From positions 24,974,966 through 25,038,965 of the forward strand of contig NC_069125.1 in NCBI RefSeq assembly GCF_026914265.1: DNA of 64,000 bases, given 5' to 3'. The DNA comes from Mya arenaria. Its lineage: Eukaryota > Mollusca > Bivalvia > Myida > Myidae. The notes beneath the pieces were generated by a model. It ran no database searches and was not told where the DNA came from. It was given only the letters and a program-made list of their open reading frames with translations. A program made the translations under genes and the position numbers. Positions 58,569-64,000 of this stretch are shown piece after piece. Positions within the stretch are counted from its first letter, which is position 1; each line of letters opens with the position of its first letter.

Positions 58569-58660
58569 TGTGGGGATGATTATGGTGGTAGTGGTTGTGA
58601 TTGTGGTGATATTGATGGAGGTTGTGATGATGTTGTTGATTATGGTGATGATTAAGATGA
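58484..58660 (+). repeat. GAT/GGT trinucleotide microsatellite
   Basis: An almost uninterrupted GATGATGAT run followed by a GGT/GAT-rich tail. The frames it opens (poly-Asp, poly-Met, poly-His, poly-Ile) are not genes. Confidence 0.95.
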
Positions 58661-58854
58661 GGGCGTTGCATACTACTGTCATTTTAAAGAAAATATGGGA
58701 AAAGTTGGCAGGCAAGTTGAGCCAAAATGGAAGTTGAAAATAAACCCTTGGAGTGTTCAAATGACTAGCGCATAAAATACAATCAATGAAAGAAAAAAGT
58801 CTATGATGACCCTTTTGTCAGTTTGAAATGACGTTGAAAGTATGCACGTGAATT

Positions 58855-59770
58855 TACCGGCCTAGCGGCCCAGCAGCGTGAAGTTAGCGGCCTAGCGGCC
58901 TGGCGGCCTAAAATGCTTTCCGATTTCAAAGCATGTATACATGCATTTTCTTATACAACAACGAAATATTAACTGATTTTTAAGCACACACTATCATTCT
59001 GAGGCGATTATCAACATATTTTTCAAACAAGCAGTCAGCTTTTCAAAGCATGTGGACATGCCTCTCCTTCCATTTTTTCTTTAATATATTTTCTGTTTTT
59101 ATGCCCTAATTATCACTCTTAAGCAATTATAAACATTTTTTTTTCAAAAAAGTCGATCGAGCACCTCAGCGGCCTAACGGCGTGGAGTTAGCGACCGAGC
59201 GGCCTAAAATGGTTTCCTATTTCAAAGTATGTATACATGCATTTTTATGCAGCTTGGTCGGGTTTTGGGCGAAATGCAGACATTCGCTAAAGGATGGTGA
59301 TTTGTGAATAGAAACCAAAAAATTGTCATTTTTTAAGAAGAAAAGGCATGTATAAATGGTTTATAATAGAAACCAATTTTAGGCCGCTAGGCCGCTAAGC
59401 TGCCAGGCCGCTAACTTCACGCCGCTGGGCCGCTGGGCCGCTAGCCCGCTGAACTGCTTGATCGACTATTTTGAAAAAAAGAAGATAGTTGCTTAAGAGT
59501 GATAATTTGTGCATAAAACAGTAAATAATATTTACTAAATATATCATTGTTTTACAAGAACAGGCATGTTCAATGCTTTGAAATAGCTGACTGCTAATCG
59601 ACGTTTTTGAAAAAATGTTGATAATAGCTTCAATGTGTTAATTTGTGCATAAAAACTGTTAATATGTCAATTGTTTTAGGAGAAAATGCATGTAAATATG
59701 CTTTGAAATAGGATTCAATTTTAGGCCGCTATGTTGCCAACTTTACGCCGCTAGGCCGCTGGCCGCTAAC
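58855..59770. repeat. Nested palindrome with GCGGCCTA clusters
   Basis: GCGGCCTAGCGGCC-type clusters in direct sense at about 58857-58910 and 59165-59210, and in inverted sense at about 59383-59450 and 59720-59770. Each is joined to CTAAAATGCTTTCCGATTTC and AAAGCATGTATACATGCATT or the complement. The two ~450-bp halves are inverted copies meeting near 59310. Confidence 0.85.
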
Positions 59771-60240
59771 TACACGTACATGTCAAAAGTGAGCATTGTC
59801 AAGGGTACAAGCCCGTCAGTCTGACAATAAGGCGAGAATATATGTTACCTCTTACGACGATTCAGTTATCTGATTGTCCAAAATAACGGTGTTGTGCATT
59901 TATTCCAGCCTTTAGTCGGGTTAAACGTCATTTCAAACGTTTTTGCAGAAAGATTAATTGGTTTGGTTCACATTTAAACCGATCTTACTTAATCTTTTTC
60001 AGAATTTACGTCTCTAAAAGTCTAGTTCAAAGCTTGGTTAAGTGGACACAAAAAACTAAGACCGATCTTGATAAAACTTTATCAACCACTATTGTACTAA
60101 TATGTGTTTTAATTGTTTTTATGCGGCGAAAGTGTGCCTTTTTGCCACATAAAAAAAATCATTTTTATGCGTTAAAAATCACCTCATAAACTAAAAAACA
60201 CGTTTATGCGGCGATGCTGTTATGCGGCGTTACAGTGCAG

Positions 60241-61205
60241 AAGATTCAATTCCATTGCCAACAACAATGAATGTCCATGTAAACATATTGTTGTTATTGT
60301 ATCGTGATTTCTCAAAAGATAACTTAAAATAAAATTCGGGCAAAACATGTTCGCATGAAATACCTTGTACTGTTTGTTTCTTGTGTGACTTAATATTTTA
60401 ATTATGTTCATATCCTCCACAACCTAATTAAGCGTTGTATAATTACACATATACATGTATGTACACTCGAGAATGATAACATATCAAATATCTTTATTGA
60501 GTACGAGGGCTTCAGTCCCAAAGTAAGGTACTATACGATTTTCCTAAACTAAAAGTTATCAATTCTGAATTCAGGTGTTATCCTGAACATTATAATCACA
60601 AAAGTTCACTGTCGTCAAAGCTTTTGAATTTATGGAAGCGCACTTTCGAGGTGATAATATATCAATGGCCAGAATTTCGCAAAACCTTCGGCATTGTTCT
60701 TTGGAAAAACAATGTGAACTTTCACATTCGAAACATCCTCCTGAAATTGAAATCAATAACAACACTCATAAGTATCATAATTATATTGAGTCAAATATGG
60801 ACTAATCATATTAACAATCTTACGACAATTCTTTTAAGTCTTTATCATCTTTTTTCAAACAGGAAATGAATTATATCAAAACCCACACATATCCTAAATA
60901 TACTAAACATGAAAGCTCATATATGTAGAACTATCAGCATATTTTAGTATGTTTTGCAAAACTTTTTTTTCATTGGATAATTGATTCGTAAACAGGAGCA
61001 ACAGGGAGTGAACGCAAACGATTGTCTTTTAGTTTATGTATCTCAGTCGAATCAGGGTATAACTAAATAAAGCTAGAGTTATGTGACTTGCTACACGTGT
61101 GCGTGTTGGCTCTGGTAGCCATGTTTCATCTGAATACCTAAATCATTTATGAGTAACGCTTAAGGTTCAAGTTCTGGAATTCTGAGTCCGACGACACCAT
61201 TACTT
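60241..61205. other. Probable 3'UTR and flank of the caspase-like gene
   Basis: No ORF of note. A minus-strand AATAAA (plus TTTATT, about 60491-60496) lies ~710 bp downstream of the minus-strand stop at 61206 and could end its 3'UTR. Confidence 0.35.
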
Positions 61206-64000
61206 TCATAATACCTCAACATTTGAAAAAAAATCAACAACAGACAAGCTAACAGGGCATTTGGCATTAAAAAGTTCACGACCTGATCTTTGACGAAAAT
61301 TGTGTAAATTGTGTACTATTGACCGAACCCATACATGTTTGTTATGAAGAACTGTGTTTATATGATCCAGGCTTTGGTTGATGTTAAACAAAATTGTTTT
61401 AAAGAGTTTTGGCGCATTTTCACGGAGTTTCTCAAGTTCTGATACCCATCTTTGAAGGCAATAGCTGTCCACTATAAACCGTTCTGTCTCCTGAAACGAA
61501 CAGGTATCATTACATTGTGTGTAAAGAACAAACACGCACAGACTGCCGTATGTAGCAATATGATATGTATTCGAAAAGGTAAATAATAGAGCTATCACTA
61601 AATGTAACTAATACCCTCACACGCAGACCTTACATGAAATGACAGCGAAATATTAAGAAATCCCACCTAAAATGACAATGATAGGAGGGGGTTTGATCAT
61701 TTCAGATTTCCTTTTTAAAAACGTGTTTTAGAAACAGCTATTGCACTTGAAAATAATGTATGAAGTCTCATAAAATTCCATCCAATTGTTTATCAACATA
61801 AACTGCAGAAAATGAAAAGTAAGGACAATAGCTCCGTAATTTGTCAAGGTAAGATAAGATTATTTTTAACTTCAATTCGACTTGTCATGCTTAACCAAAG
61901 CGTGCGGTTCTATTAAGATCCATTGCGTATTTTTTAAGTTATACTGCTGACAAGTTAAAACAAAAGGTCAATAACTCTGTAATTAGTGAAGACAGAGTTT
62001 ATAGATTATGTTCCAGTCGAGAAAAAGTTGCAATGGGCAATTTCTCTGTAACTATCTAAATAAGTTATAGTTCTTTTACACTTTTTGTCATTGTGCATAA
62101 CCATTGTATTTATATATACATGTACATATACATATATCTGACAACGAAGTTTGAAGACAAGAACCTGAAAGTATGCTTCGGACAAAAATACAAAAATGAG
62201 AGCAGTAACTCTTAAATTATTTCAGCCAGAGTTTGGTTCCTTTACACTATCAAATAATTATGATCTATATGTATATATGCATTTTAAAGTCAATACCTCG
62301 TAGCATTTTTAAGACAGCAATACAATTAATCTCAATATGCTCTATCCGGATTTGAGGTTGAATAGTCAATACCTCAAATACTTTGGAGACATGCTTCGAA
62401 AAAATACCCACATGGTCCGCTAATATATTTGTATATCAAATATTCTTCAGGCAAAAAAGTTTGAGCCGCACGCATGCATATAGGCCTAACATGCATTTCG
62501 ACGGGGGATAACGCATGGGACGCGGCCAATCCTTAACAATGGTTTGAGAACTAAAAGATAAATCTAGCTGGACTACATAACACATATCAGAATCAGAATG
62601 CCATACTCAAATTGGAATTATTTGTTTAGTTAAAAGTTTTTTTTACCTCTGACGAATCATAACAGCAAAGGTGTCGTGACACAGAACGCATCGTTTTGAA
62701 AATGTTTTCAACATCCTTTGGTAATTCAGTGTCAGCCACATCATATTGAAAGTCAATTTTTTCAACATTTCGAATTTGTGCAATCAGTTCCATTCGAGCT
62801 ATCCAAGCTGATGAGGCTTGTTCAAGAGATTCAATCTCCTTCAAAGGGACATCTCTGGGTCCATGTTCTACATGTATGCTTACAACAGCAGCATAGGTCT
62901 TCCGTTGATCCGCAGTTTTATCGGGGTAATTGGTGCAATCGTCATCGCCTGTAACAAAGATTTGTTTTATCTAGAACACCCAAATAGTTCAAAAAGGTAT
63001 TTGGTAAAATCGTTATTCTTTTATATTTTTTTATTTTGGTTTGCCAAATAGCAAAACACGTCATTATGCTGATTGATGTGGTTCAAAAGATGAGTTAAAT
63101 ATTAGAATATCATGTGATCAAAGTGTCATTTAAATTTTTCAATGGGTAAAGGAGGTATGGAAAAATGCAAAACATTTACGAATATTCGAGTGAGCGACTG
63201 CTTTCACTCACAGGATATGTCAGGTGAGCTATAGAGTACTAACCCAAACATTGTAAAAACACTCACCTAAAATCCTTATAAACAAGTATTCCCTCAACTT
63301 TTGTACATTTTCAAATTCATTGAGGTAGATTGATTCAGTCTTTTCTTTGTCACATATTGGTGACCTTATCTTGAATTGCACGTAATCGGGGGAATGACAT
63401 CTGTATGCTAATATATAGTCTTTGTCTGAAATATTTTGTGCTGAAAATGACGTGCGGCAAACTTGTTTCTTCCTGAACGATTGAAGACCGTGTGCAATAT
63501 ATTTTGATATAAACATATGCATGATATCCAATGTCAAAAAACTTTCCTTGAACAATATGTTGGCAATTTTTACGCAAGTGTTGCATTCTGTATGCTGATA
63601 CAATTCATCTTTGGTTTCCTCGGTTGCCGTAAGTGCTTTGATCATTGCACCAAAATACTTGCTTTCTTTCTTTCTAAAGTCCATCAAAGAGTGTGAAGAT
63701 GTAGTACTATTGTTGAATTGCACTACAGTTTTGCCCTTTAATGCATGTATCACTGCATCATCGTGACAACGGTCTTCAAATATAACAACTTTGTCGACAG
63801 TTGTTAACTTCTGAATTTCATTGCCAAATTCAACGTCCTTCATCAGTTCATTTTCACTCAGCTCGTATATGCCCTCGTTGTCTACAATTTTTGATCCTGT
63901 CACACTCTCAAGATGATAACATGACTGGTTTTTGTTCTGGAATCCATGTTGACCTGAGTATACCACTAAAAGAGTTTTGAGGTTTTGCGTGTTTAGGTGT
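61206..64000 (-). CDS. Caspase-like protein gene, 3' part
   Basis: Exons 64000-63267 (5' end beyond the window), 62948-62647 and 61490-61206 join in frame (phases 1, 0) and end at a TGA, giving about 440 visible residues. The first exon starts ...LKTLLVVYSGQHGF, then ~57 residues later VDKVVIFEDRCHDD. A hydrophobic strand ending SG-HG (His codon 63946-63948), followed by a strand ending D-x-C (Cys codon 63766-63768), is the His/Cys dyad layout of caspase/metacaspase-fold (C14-type) domains. The Gln between SG and HG is unusual. The rest (two downstream exons) is helical, with SSAWIARMELIAQIRN and WVSELEKLRENAPKLF, and unrecognised. Function is not assigned. The last codons before the stop (GAG GTA TTA) could hide a donor, so further exons are possible. 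The frame is open to the window edge, so the GTG at 63966 is not the start. Confidence 0.65.

Larger units (their letters stand above)
58260..60240. mobile_element. ~2-kb foldback element with long inverted ends
   Basis: Left end 58260-58416 (GCAGTGTAACGCCACATAAC, AGCATCGCCGCATAA, then TGTGCCTTTTTGTCACATAA). The right end at 60117-60240 is the complement (TGTGCCTTTTTGCCACATAA, GCGGCGATGCTGTTATGCGG, CGTTACAGTGCA). These give inverted ends of over 100 bp with some indels. The interior holds a GAT microsatellite and a second, nested ~915-bp palindrome. No transposase ORF is present. Confidence 0.8.

Noticed and set aside
58374..58760. Poly-Asp, poly-Met, poly-His and poly-Ile frames
   Set aside because: A GAT trinucleotide run read in different frames.

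Overview
Eukaryotic nuclear DNA, best read as a bivalve mollusc genome. The window is AT-rich and built from small spliced exons with GT..AG borders and long introns. It is saturated with short inverted-repeat elements, tRNA-derived SINEs and tandem repeats. Several repeat types, such as the 'CTGGTCATGACCAAC...CCAAG' units at 18.06-18.5 kb and the 'GTATTGTCTCTGGCAAC' block at 9.6 kb, are ones I associate with bivalves. The species cannot be named from the sequence alone.

Five protein-coding genes are supported by exon reconstruction with consistent splice phases, and one mobile-element ORF by an intact reading frame. (1) 7788-19674, minus: the 3' part (seven exons, about 330 aa) of a multi-pass membrane protein I do not recognise. 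(2) 21165-34741, plus: a complete ten-exon TRMT44 (tRNA-Ser Um44 2'-O-methyltransferase) of 701 aa, with methyltransferase motif I, the conserved central block and a C-terminal CCCH zinc finger. (3) 24621-25805, minus, inside TRMT44 intron 2: a Lys/Arg-rich 377-aa ORF in an apparent transposon bounded by 36-bp inverted repeats. (4) 41261-46950, plus: a secreted two-domain Kazal inhibitor of 143 aa in five exons. (5) 53710-55504, plus: a one-domain Kazal paralogue of 86 aa in three exons with the same intron phases. (6) 61206-64000, minus: the 3' end of a gene whose first visible exon looks caspase-like (SGQHG ... EDRCHDD). It runs off the right edge.

Layout: 1-715 is a 38-bp satellite; 0.7-7.8 kb is intergenic with MITEs and minisatellites; 7.8-19.7 kb is the membrane protein gene, with SINEs and a TATG-rich array in its introns; 19.7-21.1 kb holds hairpin elements and a tRNA-like gene inside a perfect inverted repeat; 21.2-34.7 kb is TRMT44; 34.7-41.2 kb is repeat-rich intergenic DNA; 41.3-55.5 kb is the Kazal pair; 55.5-61.2 kb is intergenic and dominated by a roughly 2-kb foldback element; 61.2-64 kb is the caspase-like gene.

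The most notable structures are gene pieces turning into repeats. The SAM-binding exon of TRMT44 sits at the end of a run of about five decayed tandem copies. Exon 8 of the same gene has a dead twin 231 bp upstream. The last coding exon and 3'UTR of the first Kazal gene have been amplified into a 78-bp satellite of about 18 units directly downstream of the gene. An intron of that gene also carries a 46-bp satellite with a homogenised, higher-order-repeated core and diverged edges. Apart from the Kazal pair there is no sign that the neighbouring genes work together.
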